This document shows, piece after piece, positions 63,055 through 64,000 of a stretch of DNA of 64,000 nucleotides. Each line of letters begins with the position of its first letter. Positions within the stretch are counted from its first letter, which is position 1. The stretch is taken from contig CM055265.1 in NCBI GenBank assembly GCA_029237695.1, positions 84,727,447 through 84,791,446 of the forward strand, written 5' to 3'. The notes under the pieces were generated by a model. That model did no database searches. It was not told the origin of the DNA and worked only from the letters and a program-made list of their open reading frames with translations. The position numbers and the translations under genes were made by a program. This stretch comes from Conchocele bisecta. Its lineage: Eukaryota > Mollusca > Bivalvia > Lucinida > Thyasiridae.

Positions 63055-63189
63055 TGAACAACCATCACAATGTGCCGTGACTATTATTGGTGATTAAAGG
63101 TCGATATCTGTGACATTTGTTGTGTGCTCTATATACTTGCGACACACCAATTGATCTTTTTTCATGCAAAATATGTACAGAAACTGTGA
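63055..63189 (+). other. Probable 3' UTR
   Basis: Follows the stop codon. It contains ATTAAA at 63093 and a GT-rich stretch (TTTGTTGTGTGCTC) at 63115-63130, the usual order for cleavage and polyadenylation. Confidence 0.55.
63093..63098 (+). terminator. Candidate poly(A) signal ATTAAA
   Basis: Common variant hexamer 39 bp after the stop, with a GT-rich element about 20 bp downstream. Cleavage is expected around 63105-63120. Confidence 0.5.
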
Positions 63190-63320
63190 TATTTTATTCC
63201 GCATTTGCTCTGAATATTTCGTCAGCTTTCGACGTCATTTACGGAAAAATATCATGAATTTTGTAAATAGATGATGTTGCATATTACAAAATCGTATGTA
63301 ACTATAGTTTAGTTCGTGAT
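63190..63320. mobile_element. Family N fragment
   Basis: TTCCGCATTTGCTCTGAATA, TTTCGACGTCATTTACGG and ATTTTGTAAATAGATG match parts of 15931-16200 and 27650-27810. Confidence 0.55.
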
Positions 63321-63333
63321 TGTCAAAGGAACT

Positions 63334-63537
63334 CGGTACTTTGGCCCAAACTTCTGTCGTTTTTTTTTTCATGAAGACGCGTTTGCTGTACCATATTTCA
63401 TCAAAATCAGTTGCATATTAAGGAAACTATCAAATAATATCTAAGATATTATTTGATAGTTTCCTTAATATGCATTCTATCAACACTTTCAGCCATTGTT
63501 GTTGTTGTTGTAACCACTTGATCATGCACCTTGGATA
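63334..63537. mobile_element. Foldback MITE (family H), variant core
   Basis: GGTACTTTGGCCCAAACTTC at the left, TTGATCATGCACCTTG at the right. The core here is a different palindrome (GGAAACTATCAAATAATATC and complement, 63422-63466). Confidence 0.8.
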
Positions 63538-63669
63538 TGTGTCATTGTTCAATGTGTATTCCTAACATTCGCCTTAATGGAAACAGGCAGGTACTTAATT
63601 TCCGATAGACCCACATTTACGCAAACATGACAGTCGCAAACTACCTGCGCCAAAATCAATTTTGTTACT

Positions 63670-63925
63670 TCCATTCCTGGGGGCCGTTTCATTAAACTTC
63701 GTACGACTAAAATGTTCGTAAGTGCAAACTTATGATAGTCTGTAAATTTCAAATTAACAATGTTTTCTTGTAAACAATTGATGGATTTACATTTATTGAG
63801 CATAGGCTGCATATGCAGCCTATGCTCAATACATGTAAATCCATAAATTGAAATTTACAGACGATCTTAAATTTGAACTTATGAACATTTTAGTCGCAAT
63901 AAGTTTAGTGAAACAGGCACCTGGA
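63670..63925. mobile_element. Foldback MITE (family K), complete
   Basis: GGGCCGTTTCATTAAACTTC and AAGTTTAGTGAAACAGGCAC at the ends. The centre GAGCATAGGCTGCATATGCAGC is a long palindrome. Confidence 0.87.
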
Positions 63926-64000
63926 ACAGAACAAAATTGTATACGTATGACAAAACAAGTTGGACATCGGCTGCGAAAAGGAACCCCACGACACATGCGA

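Overview
The window looks like AT-rich, repeat-dense animal DNA, most probably from a mollusc and perhaps a bivalve. That is inferred from four things: small exons in very long introns, secreted ShK and VWC modules, tRNA-derived SINEs with L1/Tx1-like and jockey-like non-LTR retrotransposons, and very many hairpin MITEs. There is no operon structure, no Shine-Dalgarno-led gene and no CRISPR array.

One host gene explains nearly all the real coding signal. It runs on the + strand from before the window's left part (first exon seen 434-510) to a stop codon at 63052-63054. I could assemble 25 exons by hand. Exons 2 to 25 join in one continuous frame of about 784 codons, and every phase matches at every junction. 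The protein reads: a short VWC-tail-like exon, a complete 10-cysteine VWC domain split over two exons, then seven six-cysteine ShK modules (6632, 15604, 18334, 23450, 33544, 46170, 55894) separated by Gly/Thr/Ser-rich linkers, then a second complete 10-cysteine VWC domain, a short tail and stop. Nearly all introns are phase 1, so modules and linkers are symmetric cassettes. Each VWC has one internal phase-2 intron at the same place. I do not recognise a named orthologue. A secreted or extracellular-matrix protein (mucus, shell, byssus or cuticle type) is the reasonable reading, and the signal peptide must lie upstream.

Layout: 1-434 holds a MITE piece and a CTGT/CCGT microsatellite. 434-4746 is the VWC region, including a 1.7 kb tandem array of broken copies of the VWC exon and its 3' splice site. 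4770-8430 holds ShK1 and a linker among MITEs. 8431-15600 is an intron with a broken L1/Tx1-like element, MITEs and a 27-bp minisatellite. 15604-24000 holds ShK2 to ShK4 and linkers. 24350-33540 holds a LINE fragment, SINEs and small linker exons. 33544-42768 is ShK5 followed by an intron with a poly-G/poly-C-rich 4.5 kb insertion and a minus-strand jockey-like LINE. 42769-46936 holds linkers and ShK6. 46937-55890 is an intron with a complete MITE, a + strand LINE and large hairpins. 55894-63054 holds ShK7, the last linker and the terminal VWC. 63055-64000 is 3' flank with a candidate poly(A) signal and more MITEs.

The other long open frames are retrotransposon fragments, frames through tandem repeats, or antisense frames through the Gly/Thr linkers. 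All splice sites were assigned by eye. RNA-seq would settle the exon set.
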